DNA of 43,357 bases from Bacteroidaceae bacterium (GTDB lineage: Bacteria; Bacteroidota; Bacteroidia; Bacteroidales; Bacteroidaceae): positions 1 to 43,357 of the forward strand of contig JAILRU010000057.1 of assembly GCA_024697945.1 (NCBI GenBank), in the 5' to 3' direction. Under the pieces are notes generated by a model. It saw only the letters and a list, made by a program, of their open reading frames with translations, ran no database searches and was not told where the DNA came from. The translations under genes and the position numbers were made by a program. Below, one piece after another: positions 7,950-16,704 of the stretch (position 1 is its first letter; each line of letters opens with the position of its first letter).

Positions 7950-9269
7950 TTATTCAATTGTCTCACGCCCCATGTAAGGTACGAGAACCTTTGGTACGCG
8001 GATACCTTCTGGGGTTTGGTTGTTCTCCAGAATAGCTGCCACGATACGTGGTAGGGCAAGGGCAGAGCCGTTGAGCGTGTGGCAGAGCTCGGTCTTGCCC
8101 GTTGCAGTACGGCGGAAACGGCACTTCAGACGATTTGCCTGATAGGTGTCAAAGTTCGAGACAGAGCTGACTTCGAGCCAACGCTGTTGTGCCTCGCTAT
8201 AGACCTCGAAGTCGTAACAGATAGCACTCGTGAAGCTTTGGTCGCCACCGCAAAGACGAAGGATGCGATAAGGGAGTTCGAGCTTCTGCAGGAGTCCTTC
8301 AACGTGTTGAAGCATCTCTTTGTGACTCTCAGCACTATGTTCTGGCGTATCAATACGTACAATCTCTATCTTGCTGAATTCATGCAGACGGTTCAGTCCG
8401 CGAACATCCTTGCCGTAGCTGCCTGCTTCACGACGGAAGCACTGGGTATAGGCACAGTTCTTGATGGGCAGGTCCTTCTCGTCGAGAATCACATCGCGAT
8501 AAATGTTCGTGACGGGTACTTCGGCTGTAGGGATGAGATATAGGTCATCCACTTCGCAATGATACATCTGTCCTTCCTTATCAGGCAGCTGACCAGTGCC
8601 GTAACCAGATGCGGCATTGACAACGGTTGGAGGCATAATCTCTTCATAGCCAGACTTCTGTGCCTCGTCCAAGAAGAAATCGATTAAGGCACGTTGCAGC
8701 CTTGCACCCTTGCCACGATAGACAGGGAAACCTGCTCCTGTTATCTTCACACCGAGGTCGAAGTCAATGAGATTGTACTTCTTAGCCAGTTCCCAATGGG
8801 GGAGTTTTGCAGTTTCCACAACAGGATTTGCATCCCAGTTGCCAACGGTGTCTTGTCCCAAGATACATTCCTTGAGATTGGATTTAACGACCCAGTTGCA
8901 TTCGGCACACGTTCCTTCAGGCACTTCGTTGTATGGGATATTGGGAATCTGACAAAGCAGACGGGTGAGCTCTTGTTCAGCAGTTTCTTTCTTGTTCTCC
9001 AACTCTTTGTTGGTTTCCTTCAGGGCAGCAACTTGTGCTTTAACGTTCTCTGCTTCTTCGCGCTTTCCCTGTTTCATGAGCATACCAATTTCTGCTGCAA
9101 GTTTCTTTGCAGTCGAGAGGTTCTGGTCAAGCTCTGTCTGAGCATTACGGCGGCATTTATCTACGGCAATGACTTCTTCTATTGCCTGACGCGCACAGGT
9201 GAAGTGCTTCTTCTCCAATCCTGCAATGACGCGTTCGGTTTCTTCTGTGATAAGTTTTAGTGTTAACAT
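7950..9269 (-). CDS. serS: Seryl-tRNA synthetase
   Basis: A class II aminoacyl-tRNA synthetase that charges tRNA-Ser (and tRNA-Sec where present). The 439-aa protein has the long N-terminal coiled-coil arm that grips tRNA (about 25-110, rich in K, E, Q and A). The catalytic core follows, with TAEVPVTN, motif 2 (FRREAGSYGKDVRGLNR) and motif 3 (LNGSALALPRIVAAILE). The C-terminus IRVPKVLVPYMG is typical. The ATG at 9269 gives the family start MLTLKLI. It lies 38 bases after the CPBP protease gene on the same strand; the gap is a short AT-rich repeat of ATTTACGATTT-like units. Confidence 0.97.
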   Translation of the reverse strand: MLTLKLITEETERVIAGLEKKHFTCARQAIEEVIAVDKCRRNAQTELDQNLSTAKKLAAEIGMLMKQGKREEAENVKAQVAALKETNKELENKKETAEQELTRLLCQIPNIPYNEVPEGTCAECNWVVKSNLKECILGQDTVGNWDANPVVETAKLPHWELAKKYNLIDFDLGVKITGAGFPVYRGKGARLQRALIDFFLDEAQKSGYEEIMPPTVVNAASGYGTGQLPDKEGQMYHCEVDDLYLIPTAEVPVTNIYRDVILDEKDLPIKNCAYTQCFRREAGSYGKDVRGLNRLHEFSKIEIVRIDTPEHSAESHKEMLQHVEGLLQKLELPYRILRLCGGDQSFTSAICYDFEVYSEAQQRWLEVSSVSNFDTYQANRLKCRFRRTATGKTELCHTLNGSALALPRIVAAILENNQTPEGIRVPKVLVPYMGRETIE

Positions 9270-9307
9270 CTCTGATATTTACGATTTGACTATTTACAAT
9301 TTACGAT

Positions 9308-9985
9308 TTAGAAGGGGAACCATACAAAGGCTGCGGCATCCCATAGTGCGTGGCTGATGATGATTGCTCTCAGTTGGTTTGGCATCAGCCAGTAGAGTCC
9401 GCCCCAAACAATGCCGCACACAAGGGCTGCCATAATGAGCATGAAGTTGCCCGATGGCAGATGAACCAGCGTGTAACATGTCGTTGTCAGCAAGAAAGCG
9501 ACAAATGGCGAACGGTATTTGGAAAGTGTTCTTTGCACGTAGCCTCGCCAGAATATCTCCTCTGCAGGTCCAATGATGAAGAGCAGAAGCAAGGCAAGCA
9601 GGATGGGCGATACATCGCCTTTAATGTTATATATAAGGTTCACCTGTGCGCGCGAAAAAGAAAAAAGGAGTTGCGAGAGCTTGTCTCCAATCCAGAAGAC
9701 TCCCCATAGCGATGCAGCAATGAGAATGCCCATGAGGACGGCCGTGGTCTTGGCACCAGGTAAGTCGCTGTTTGTGCCAATACTATCTTTCCCTCCAAAA
9801 GTAAAGGCATAGCACATAAGCACGATTGCCGAAGCAGTCATACAAACCCAAAAGTTTATGTGGGGCGACGTCAATGGCGAGAACATGACAAACCACAGCA
9901 AAGCCGCCACAAGCAGGCTCAGAACGAGTCGGCTCTTGTCGCGCCACTTGAGCGGATTGTGCGTGTATGGAATTTCAACTTTCAA
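9308..9985 (-). CDS. CPBP-family intramembrane metalloprotease
   Basis: A 225-aa membrane protein with about six to seven hydrophobic helices. It carries the CPBP (CaaX protease and bacteriocin-processing, Abi) motifs in order: EEIFWRGYVQ (EExxxR) near residue 142, a histidine in YTLVHLPSG near 171, and ISHALWDAA near 212. These supply the zinc or catalytic residues within the membrane. Substrates of bacterial CPBP proteins are mostly unknown; some confer bacteriocin self-immunity. Its start is 3 bases from the end of the prenyltransferase gene, so the two are probably translated from one message. Confidence 0.9.
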   Translation of the reverse strand: MKVEIPYTHNPLKWRDKSRLVLSLLVAALLWFVMFSPLTSPHINFWVCMTASAIVLMCYAFTFGGKDSIGTNSDLPGAKTTAVLMGILIAASLWGVFWIGDKLSQLLFSFSRAQVNLIYNIKGDVSPILLALLLLFIIGPAEEIFWRGYVQRTLSKYRSPFVAFLLTTTCYTLVHLPSGNFMLIMAALVCGIVWGGLYWLMPNQLRAIIISHALWDAAAFVWFPF

Positions 9986-9988
9986 TTT

Positions 9989-10885
9989 TCAACTGATGAG
10001 AGCTTTAATAATCAATCCAATGACAAGTGTCAAGCTGAAGGCAAGTTGCAACTTTGCTGTTGCTTCGTCTAAACCTGCAATTGCCTCCAAACCATCTTTG
10101 TGGTAGGAAAACATCTTCTTGCAGTTGGCAAGTGCAATAGGAAGGGTAATGAATGTAAGCAAGGTCCAAGGGCTAACCAGTCCTAAAAGGGTTATTGCTG
10201 CGAGCCAAAGGTATGGCAGAATAATCTCGAAGACGTACATGCCAATTGCAAAACGTCGGCCCGTCAACATTGCGAAGGTGCGAATCTTCGCACGTCCGTC
10301 CGTCTCTATGTCGCGTGTGTTGTTGGCATGAAGGATGGCAACGGTGATGCTTCCCACAGGAACGGCAAGCCAAAGAACTTCGGACACGATATTGCCAGAA
10401 CAGATGAATGTGGTGCCGAGCATGGGCAGTAGGGCATAGCATGCCATGATGACTAAGTCGCCCATAGCTGCATACTTCAAAGGCGGATAGAGCAAAGACA
10501 AAGCTATACCTGCCAAACCGAACCAAAGCAAAGTGATACCTGTAAGCCAAACCATCTGCAAGCCCATCGCAACGGCAAGAACCTGAAGCGTTATGGAAAG
10601 AGCCAGCACTTCCTTTGGCGTGAACTGCTTGTCTGTAAGGATGCGAACACCATAAGTGTCTGCAGCATCTACACCTTTGCGATAGTCAAAATAATCACTC
10701 CAGACATTGCCTGCTGCATGTACAAGCACGATATTCACCAATGCCATGAGGCCAAGCCACCATGATACTTCAAGGCCTTGGCTCCATAGGAACATTATTG
10801 TCACGAGTACAGGCATTGTTGAGGCAGGGAAAGACCACGGTCTTGTTGCCAATAGCCATTCTTTTATGGTATGTCCACTATTCAT
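9989..10885 (-). CDS. UbiA-family prenyltransferase, MenA-like
   Basis: An integral membrane enzyme that attaches an isoprenoid chain to an aromatic acceptor; MenA does this to 1,4-dihydroxy-2-naphthoate in menaquinone synthesis. The first Asp-rich motif is NVWSDYFDYRKGVD (N-x3-D-x3-x4-D) and the second is NNTRDIETD, with about eight to nine helices across 298 aa. The frame extends to an ATG at 10903, but that codon lies at the foot of the rpmA terminator hairpin, so the ATG at 10885 (MNSGHTIKEWLLATRPWSF) is preferred. The TRPWSFPAS segment after the start is typical of MenA-like proteins. A different acceptor is possible because no other menaquinone gene is nearby. Confidence 0.82.
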   Translation of the reverse strand: MNSGHTIKEWLLATRPWSFPASTMPVLVTIMFLWSQGLEVSWWLGLMALVNIVLVHAAGNVWSDYFDYRKGVDAADTYGVRILTDKQFTPKEVLALSITLQVLAVAMGLQMVWLTGITLLWFGLAGIALSLLYPPLKYAAMGDLVIMACYALLPMLGTTFICSGNIVSEVLWLAVPVGSITVAILHANNTRDIETDGRAKIRTFAMLTGRRFAIGMYVFEIILPYLWLAAITLLGLVSPWTLLTFITLPIALANCKKMFSYHKDGLEAIAGLDEATAKLQLAFSLTLVIGLIIKALIS

Positions 10886-10903
10886 TGTGCTCTTAAAAAA
10901 CAT

Positions 10904-10936
10904 AGTCCCCTCACTGCTGAAAGCATGAGGGGACCT
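10904..10936 (-). terminator. Intrinsic terminator after rpmA
   Basis: GTCCCCTCA (10905-10913) pairs perfectly with TGAGGGGAC (10926-10934) around a 12-base loop. Read on the minus strand it is followed by ATGTTTTTT, giving the U-tract. It ends the rplU-rpmA transcript 40-odd bases after the rpmA stop. Confidence 0.85.
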
Positions 10937-10978
10937 TAATTTGAGTTGTGATTGTCTGTTTCAAATGAGCGCATGCCC

Positions 10979-11245
10979 TTATGCCTCAGCAGCAACGGGA
11001 ACCACACTTACAGTACTGCGGTCGAGACGACCTTTCCTGAACTGTACGGTACCATCTACGAGAGCATAGAGGGTGTTGTCCTTACCCATAGCAACATTAG
11101 TGCCGGGATAATGGCGAGTACCGCGCTGGCGAACGATGATGTTGCCTGCAACACACTTTTCTCCGCCGAAAATCTTGACGCCCAATCGTTGAGCGTGTGA
11201 CTCACGTCCGTTCTTAGAACTACCTACACCTTTTTTATGTGCCAT
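10979..11245 (-). CDS. rpmA: Ribosomal protein bL27
   Basis: Large-subunit protein L27, whose N-terminus reaches towards the peptidyl transferase centre. The 88-aa sequence starts [16 protein letters not shown] and contains the family signature with [17 protein letters not shown] and VQFRKG. There is no N-terminal extension of the Firmicutes cleaved type. It follows rplU by 26 bases and precedes a strong terminator, the usual L21-L27 operon. Confidence 0.98.
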   Translation of the reverse strand: MAHKKGVGSSKNGRESHAQRLGVKIFGGEKCVAGNIIVRQRGTRHYPGTNVAMGKDNTLYALVDGTVQFRKGRLDRSTVSVVPVAAEA

Positions 11246-11271
11246 TTTTGTTCAGTCTTTAGCGTTAAACA

Positions 11272-11586
11272 TTAAGCGTTGATACCCTTGATAGTCAGTT
11301 CGGTGAACTGCTGGCGATGACCGTTGAGCTTACGATAGCCCTTGCGACGCTTCTTGTGGAAGACGAGCACCTTGTCGCCTTTTACCAGGGGTGAAACAAC
11401 TTCGGCCGTTACCTTTGCGCCTTCAATGGTGGGAGTACCCACGGTGATGGAGCCGTTATCGACCAACAACACATTCTCAAATTCAACAGTATTGCCTGCT
11501 TCAGCATCGGCAATGTGATGAACGAAGAGCTTCTGACCCTCTTCAACACGGAACTGCTGACCGTTAATCTCTACGATTGCGTACAT
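11272..11586 (-). CDS. rplU: Ribosomal protein bL21
   Basis: Large-subunit protein L21, a 23S rRNA-binding protein. The 104-aa sequence begins [20 protein letters not shown] and includes the basic [20 protein letters not shown] segment near the C-terminus. The open frame continues upstream to 11643, but the ATG at 11586 matches the family start exactly and lies about 80 bases inside a well-formed promoter. It is the first gene of the rplU-rpmA operon. Confidence 0.98.
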   Translation of the reverse strand: MYAIVEINGQQFRVEEGQKLFVHHIADAEAGNTVEFENVLLVDNGSITVGTPTIEGAKVTAEVVSPLVKGDKVLVFHKKRRKGYRKLNGHRQQFTELTIKGINA

Positions 11587-11674
11587 TATTATTAAATTAT
11601 TATAACGGGTTTGACCGCGGGGCGGAGCCATCTCGTGACCCACTTTTTCGAGCCTCTACGGCATAAATCGGCTG

Positions 11675-11706
11675 CAAAGGTACACTTTTTCTTTCTATCT
11701 GCCAAA
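11675..11706 (-). promoter_or_regulatory. Bacteroidetes-type promoter for rplU-rpmA
   Basis: On the minus strand a TTTG (11703-11706) is followed by 20 bp and TACCTTTG (11675-11682), matching the Bacteroidetes -33/-7 consensus TTTG...TAnnTTTG. Transcription should start near 11668, leaving a leader of about 80 nt, where autoregulation of ribosomal protein operons often occurs. A small GCCAAA/TTTGGC palindrome overlaps the -33 box. Confidence 0.75.
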
Positions 11707-11724
11707 TTTTTTGGCAAGAAAATG

Positions 11725-12648
11725 TTATTCTACGTAACTTTCAAGTAGTTTGGCGCCTTCATCGGGTACGATGGTTAGTTCATTCATGCAGGCAGGAACG
11801 ACGAGCGACTCACCTTGATGCAGGAAGATGCCCTGTCCGCTGGGACTGATGAAGCAGCATTGTCCATTCAGGCACATATAGACGCGGAAGCTATCTATGC
11901 CTGTATAGTCGCGCTTGAAGGGTTGCGTGAGTTTCAGTTCGTTTGTGGTGAAGAAGGGACACTCCACAAGGCTGACGATTGAGTCACGGCTTTCTGTATA
12001 GCTTACTTTCGGGTCGGTTGTGATGTCTAAGAAGTTGATGGCCTCGAGTGCAAGTTCCGTATGTAGCTCACGCAGGTTCCCATCGCGGTCACGACGCAGA
12101 TAGTCATAGATACGATAGGTTACATCACTTGTCTGCTGAATCTCTGCAATCACCATGCCGGCACCGATACCATGCACACGACCTGCAGGGATATAGAAGC
12201 AATCCCCTTCACTGACATTGACCTTATTCAGGTCGTCCTCAATACTGCCGTCAGCCACCTTTTGGGCATAGTCGCTGGTCTCAATCTTCTGACGGAAACC
12301 GGCAATCAGTTGACTACCGCGGTCGGCATCGACCACATACCACATTTCGTTCTTTCCCATTTTGCCGTGGCGCTTAGCGCTGAGTGCATCATCGGGATGA
12401 ACCTGGATAGAGAGGTCTTGACGCGCATCGATGAATTTTATGAGCAAAGGGAAATCCATACCAAACTTCTCTGTATTCTTCTTTCCAAGAAAGCCTGCAC
12501 CATAACGTGCAACTATTTCAGGCAATGTCAGACCCTTGTCAATTCCGTTTGTGGCAATGGATTCCGAACCTTTTACAGCAGAGACGACCCACGTCTCAGA
12601 GCCCCATAGGGTAGGCTTGAAAATAGGACAAAACTTAAGTATTTGCAT
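11725..12648 (-). CDS. manA: Mannose-6-phosphate isomerase, class I
   Basis: Interconverts mannose-6-phosphate and fructose-6-phosphate, feeding GDP-mannose synthesis or mannose catabolism. The 307-aa protein has the cupin zinc-site sequence SIQVHPDD near residue 98 and FYIPAGRVHGIGAGMVIAEIQQTSDVTYRIYDY in the middle, which holds the further metal ligand and active-site residues. This short form, about 310 aa rather than the 390 aa of E. coli, is typical of Bacteroidetes and Firmicutes. The frame is open to a TTG at 12657, but the ATG at 12648 fits better. Its start overlaps the end of the RecQ-C-terminus-like gene, so the two are translationally coupled. Confidence 0.93.
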   Translation of the reverse strand: MQILKFCPIFKPTLWGSETWVVSAVKGSESIATNGIDKGLTLPEIVARYGAGFLGKKNTEKFGMDFPLLIKFIDARQDLSIQVHPDDALSAKRHGKMGKNEMWYVVDADRGSQLIAGFRQKIETSDYAQKVADGSIEDDLNKVNVSEGDCFYIPAGRVHGIGAGMVIAEIQQTSDVTYRIYDYLRRDRDGNLRELHTELALEAINFLDITTDPKVSYTESRDSIVSLVECPFFTTNELKLTQPFKRDYTGIDSFRVYMCLNGQCCFISPSGQGIFLHQGESLVVPACMNELTIVPDEGAKLLESYVE

Positions 12649-13378
12649 AACTTCCAATTTTATTCATCCGAAAGACAATTCTTGCAAGGCGGAGTTCTTC
12701 TTCCTTATATGTGTCACCATATTCCCTCATGGCCTCCACCATGTTGTCGGTCTTGGCATTTTCGAAGTAATCCAACAGTTCGTTCATACAGTCGGCACCA
12801 AGCACCTCGTCCGTGAAGTATGTGATGTCCAAATGCCTTTTCTGTTCTGCAAGCATCTCCAGGTCTTCCAGCACCTCGTCAAGTCCAAGACCTTCGCTCT
12901 CGGCAAAGTCTTCAAGGGCTATGTGGCGGTCAACAGCGGTTATGAGTTTGATTTGTTGCTTGGCAAGGGGTGATACGGAATGGCCTATAATTGCACGGTC
13001 CCTTTGAGCCTGCTCCAGGATGGAGTCTATTTCGGGTACATCCGATTCGCTCTCATTGATTGATTCATCATCGGGAATCTGAACCGAAGAGGGCTTCTTG
13101 GCAAACTTCTTGCCTGCTGAAGTGGGAGTCAGGGCATTGTTCTTCGTGACCATTTGTTTGAGGAATCCGCCTTCGTAGGCAGCATCGATAATCATTGACC
13201 AGAAGTCTTCATCGTGTGTTTCGCCGATGCCAAAGGACTCTTTCTCAGACAATCCGTATTCTTCTATTTGTCGACTTCTTCTGCCCATCATGTAATCTAT
13301 GAGCAGTTGTCGCTGTAAGGGTATATCTATTTCCAGTAGCGCCTTTATGAGCTTGACTATTGGTTCTTTCGCTTCCAT
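12635..13378 (-). CDS. Stand-alone protein resembling the RecQ C-terminal region
   Basis: A 247-aa soluble protein with no helicase motifs. Residues 1-95 look like the winged-helix RQC domain of RecQ, including the wing-end sequence LTPTSAGKKFAKKPSSVQIP. Residues of about 135-245 match the C-terminal extension I recall from Bacteroides RecQ helicases: VDRHIALEDFAESEGLGLDEVLEDLEMLAEQ, then a DYFENAKTD stretch and EELRLARIVFRMNKIG. An acidic serine-rich linker (about 96-115) joins them. It has its own promoter and overlaps manA. It may be a split RecQ partner, a DNA-binding adaptor or a relic; no RecQ helicase part is in this window. The resemblance is from memory, not from an alignment. Confidence 0.6.
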   Translation of the reverse strand: MEAKEPIVKLIKALLEIDIPLQRQLLIDYMMGRRSRQIEEYGLSEKESFGIGETHDEDFWSMIIDAAYEGGFLKQMVTKNNALTPTSAGKKFAKKPSSVQIPDDESINESESDVPEIDSILEQAQRDRAIIGHSVSPLAKQQIKLITAVDRHIALEDFAESEGLGLDEVLEDLEMLAEQKRHLDITYFTDEVLGADCMNELLDYFENAKTDNMVEAMREYGDTYKEEELRLARIVFRMNKIGSYANT

Positions 13379-13496
13379 AATTTATTAATACATAATAGAT
13401 AACGAATGATAAAAAATACGTGTCGTTTAGGTTTGTACTTTATCTATTTGTTTATTGTCTATTGTATATTGTTCATCATTTATTCTATTCGCGGTG

Positions 13497-13527
13497 CAAA
13501 TATAGAACATTTATCTATTGCTGCAAA
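13497..13527 (-). promoter_or_regulatory. Bacteroidetes-type promoter for RecQ-CTD-like gene and manA
   Basis: Minus-strand TTTG (13524-13527), 19 bp, then TATATTTG (13497-13504). The leader to the ATG at 13378 is about 110 nt, AT-rich and without an obvious hairpin. Confidence 0.7.
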
Positions 13528-13553
13528 GAAAAATCAGTTTTTTTTTCAATTAT

Positions 13554-16334
13554 TCACAATTTGGGCTTAAGTTCATCGGGAGAGTCTTTTGTAAACATGC
13601 TGACCTTTGGTGCTTGCTTCGTGTAGAAGTTGCGGATTGTTTGAACATCCAACACCAGCGACGGATTGAAGTCACTACTCTGTATATAGTCAAGGATTGC
13701 TTTGCGCATCTGGCGAGACACGATGCGATGTTCCAGGTCGTTGCTGATGTCCATTGTGGTCATCAGTAGTTTTCCTTTCATCACACGGGCTTCGACCATC
13801 ATTCCTAGCTTCCTGCTCACATGCCAGGTGTCAATGGGCTGGATGGGAGATTGATAGTCCTTAGGCAATTCTGTCAGATTCATCACCTGTGCCCTGTTCA
13901 GCAGTTCCCACCAGTTCAGGTTACTCCAGTCATCCGTAGGGAAGCCGTACCTAAACAGCGGATGTTCCTTGTTGATATATGCACCCGTTGTATGTGGCGG
14001 ACGCATCTTAAACCACGACGTGTTCCAGAATACGGGAAGATAGTGTTGCACTACGTCGCTGCCCAGCGTCACCTTGCCTGCTGCTGTAAGCAGCACGATT
14101 CCGCCTTTCTTCAGAGTCTTCAGCGCCTGGTCATCAAGAGAATCTGCGATATAAACCGACTTTTTCTGATTGTTCTGATTACTCAGACTCTTTGGATAAA
14201 CCCAGAAATCCCAATGGTTTTGTGTCTGGTCATCCAGACGGGCACGTAGCGTCATCTTGGATGGCTTTTTGATTTGGTCAAGGTCCAGGCTGACAATCCC
14301 CATATCATAATTCTTACCCAAGGCAATGGTACCTATCTGTACGGAATCACATGCAACAAGACGTGAGTCATCCTGCCACACCTCATAAATCATGCTCTTA
14401 ATTTTTACCTCATTGTTGCTGGCGTTCATACATTCGATAGGTACCCGTAGTTCCTCGTCGTTTGTATAGACGAACTTAGGAAAACGAGCCAACAGCACCA
14501 GGGGATTGCAGAACTCTTTCCATTCTTTGGCTGTGACATAGCCTTTCTCGCCCCAATGTACATTCAGCGGCCCAACGAGGGCTGTACCCTGTCCACTATA
14601 GTCATTAAGTGCCAGCAGCTGAAATCCGGCATAATCCTTCGTTCGCAGGTTACGTTCAATCTCATATTTATAACAGAGCGTCTGCAATTTCCCACTCGCC
14701 ATCAGGAACTTTTCTGCCATTTGCTCCATGCCGTTGTCGCGTAACAGGTCGCGGAAAATTTCGAAGTTGCGGGCTTTGTAAACTCCTGTATATTGTGGTA
14801 TCTCCTTGAAATCGGGGAAAGCACACCATTGTCCTTGTTCATGGGCGATGATGGGCGACTGATTATCCGTCTCACCCTTATAGTTACGTGGACGCATGAT
14901 ACCGTTATAGTAGTCATCTTCCGACTGAGGTGCTTTTTTGTCCCAATCCAATCCGCGGGCACCGGCCTTTACATGGTACTCTGAGGCACTATCCCATGCC
15001 CATCCGCCTCCTACGCTGGCTCCGCAATAGACCTTTGTGGCATCGTATTCGTGCATTTGCCTTACCCAGTCATTACAATAGGGCACCCAGTCACCAGCAG
15101 GTTCGTTGCCTGCTGCCATCATTACAAACGACGGATGGTGTCCATAGGTATCGATGATGCGCTTCGATTCTTCCAGCAGATACGCATCAATCCTCTGACC
15201 GCTGCGCAGTTTCACACCATGATTAGGCCACGATGGGCCCTCTGGTTGCAGGTAGATACCCACCTTGTCGGCTGCAGCAAAGGTTGCTTCTGGCGGACAG
15301 AAGCTGTGGAAGCGTACGTGATTCAGTCCATATTCCTTACATTTGCGGAACACTCGCAGCCACTCCGTTTCGTCCATTGGTGCAAAGCCTGTCTCAGGGA
15401 AGCAGCAGTTCTCCACCGTACCTCGCAGAAACATCGGATGTCCGTTGATGTAGAACTGTCGTCTCTCAATCGTTACCTCTCGCAGTCCGAAGGTCACAGG
15501 TATCTTCATGCCCTGATAATCTACCGAGCGGGTATAAAGTTGCGGATGAAACTCATCCCACGGCTCGGCATCATCGCCTAATTCCAAGTGATAGGTCTGT
15601 TCATTGATGATGATGTCCACCTTCTTCTCCTTCAGATGAGGTATGACTCTTTTTCGCCAGATGATGGGTTGCGCCTGCAGCTCTATGCGACCCACAATGC
15701 CGTTCCAATTACCTTGGGTCTGGTCTGTCACGCTGTGAGAGTCCTGTCCCACGCACACGTTCTCTATACCATTATATATTTTAATAGCAATCACGTTTTG
15801 TTCGCCATACTTCACGTATTCCGTCACGTCATAGTTGTGAGGTGTCGAAAGCGACATCTGGTGTCCTACTTCCTTACCGTTCACAAAGACAGTTGTCTCA
15901 ATATGCGGACGTTCCAGGAAGAGTGTCACCTTCCAGTTGTTCCAGTCTTTCGGCACATCGACTGTTCGCTTATACCACGCATTCCCCACGTAGTGCTTCT
16001 TAGGTGTCAAGAAGAATGGAAACTTCATCTGGCCTTTCTGTCTATAGGGCTTCATATAGGGATTGTAGTAGTAGCTGGAGTCATAGAGCGAGCTTGTCCA
16101 CTGCGTGTGTATATCCACGTCTTCGCCTTTGTCGTTGGTTAGCATGGACCCTGGCAACTGCACCTGGTCATCGTAGTGCTCGGCATCGCCCGTACCAAAC
16201 TGCCACAAACCCTTCAGGTCAATAACCCGCTGGGCTTGTGTGGTTATCATGCATAGTAAGACAGTTGACAGAATGGTCAGCAGTCGTTTTCTCAACAAAT
16301 CACCTCTGAATATTTCCAATAGTATTTCTCTCAT
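13554..16334 (-). CDS. Exported glycoside hydrolase family 2 enzyme
   Basis: A 926-aa retaining glycosidase of the GH2 clan (beta-galactosidase, beta-glucuronidase, beta-mannosidase and relatives). The frame is open to 16511, but the ATG at 16334 lies just after the promoter and gives a signal peptide with hydrophobic core LLTILSTVLLCMITTQAQ, so it is secreted to the periplasm or surface. The order is a jelly-roll sugar-binding domain (about 35-225) containing LKGLWQFGTGD and NAWYKRTVDVP, an Ig-like domain, then a TIM barrel. The likely acid/base is the glutamate of GNEPAG (near 411) and the likely nucleophile the glutamate of AHEQGQWC (near 499). The latter differs from the common SEYG form, so substrate is unclear. 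About 400 further residues form C-terminal beta domains. It is transcribed alone. Confidence 0.85.
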   Translation of the reverse strand: MREILLEIFRGDLLRKRLLTILSTVLLCMITTQAQRVIDLKGLWQFGTGDAEHYDDQVQLPGSMLTNDKGEDVDIHTQWTSSLYDSSYYYNPYMKPYRQKGQMKFPFFLTPKKHYVGNAWYKRTVDVPKDWNNWKVTLFLERPHIETTVFVNGKEVGHQMSLSTPHNYDVTEYVKYGEQNVIAIKIYNGIENVCVGQDSHSVTDQTQGNWNGIVGRIELQAQPIIWRKRVIPHLKEKKVDIIINEQTYHLELGDDAEPWDEFHPQLYTRSVDYQGMKIPVTFGLREVTIERRQFYINGHPMFLRGTVENCCFPETGFAPMDETEWLRVFRKCKEYGLNHVRFHSFCPPEATFAAADKVGIYLQPEGPSWPNHGVKLRSGQRIDAYLLEESKRIIDTYGHHPSFVMMAAGNEPAGDWVPYCNDWVRQMHEYDATKVYCGASVGGGWAWDSASEYHVKAGARGLDWDKKAPQSEDDYYNGIMRPRNYKGETDNQSPIIAHEQGQWCAFPDFKEIPQYTGVYKARNFEIFRDLLRDNGMEQMAEKFLMASGKLQTLCYKYEIERNLRTKDYAGFQLLALNDYSGQGTALVGPLNVHWGEKGYVTAKEWKEFCNPLVLLARFPKFVYTNDEELRVPIECMNASNNEVKIKSMIYEVWQDDSRLVACDSVQIGTIALGKNYDMGIVSLDLDQIKKPSKMTLRARLDDQTQNHWDFWVYPKSLSNQNNQKKSVYIADSLDDQALKTLKKGGIVLLTAAGKVTLGSDVVQHYLPVFWNTSWFKMRPPHTTGAYINKEHPLFRYGFPTDDWSNLNWWELLNRAQVMNLTELPKDYQSPIQPIDTWHVSRKLGMMVEARVMKGKLLMTTMDISNDLEHRIVSRQMRKAILDYIQSSDFNPSLVLDVQTIRNFYTKQAPKVSMFTKDSPDELKPKL

Positions 16335-16360
16335 GATATTTTTATTTGACTTTGTTTTTG

Positions 16361-16391
16361 CAAAGGTACAATTTAGCAAGCAAAAACCAAA
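16361..16391 (-). promoter_or_regulatory. Bacteroidetes-type promoter for the GH2 gene
   Basis: Minus-strand TTTG (16388-16391), 19 bp, then TACCTTTG (16361-16368). The start site would be near 16354, about 20 nt before the ATG at 16334, which supports that start over the longer frame. Confidence 0.75.
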
Positions 16392-16624
16392 ATTATTTGG
16401 GTTTTTCGAGCGTAAGTATCGGTCATATTCAATCAAAACGTCCGCTTTTTCTGTTTTGGCACTTTTTTTGTTATTTGTTTTGTGTGAACATCCTTTCGGA
16501 AAAAAGTGCAAACGAATGTGAAAAAATTCTCTTCACAATTTAACAACCGTTAATCAAGGGGTCTCACATGTTAAAGATTAGGAAAAATGAAGCCGAAAAT
16601 GAACAACATATTGAGAAATGTATG

Positions 16625-16632
16625 TAATTTTG
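16625..16632 (+). promoter_or_regulatory. Candidate -7 element for the DegQ-like gene
   Basis: TAATTTTG fits TAnnTTTG, but no TTTG is present at the expected -33 position. The gap 16335-16704 between the divergent GH2 and protease genes otherwise holds only the GH2 promoter and AT-rich DNA. A missing -33 box could mean the gene depends on an alternative or stress sigma factor. Confidence 0.45.
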
Positions 16633-16704
16633 CAAGCGCTAAGACAATGGAACAATATAATATCAAAATAGTAAATCTTTAAATCATTTAATTAAAATAG
16701 CATT

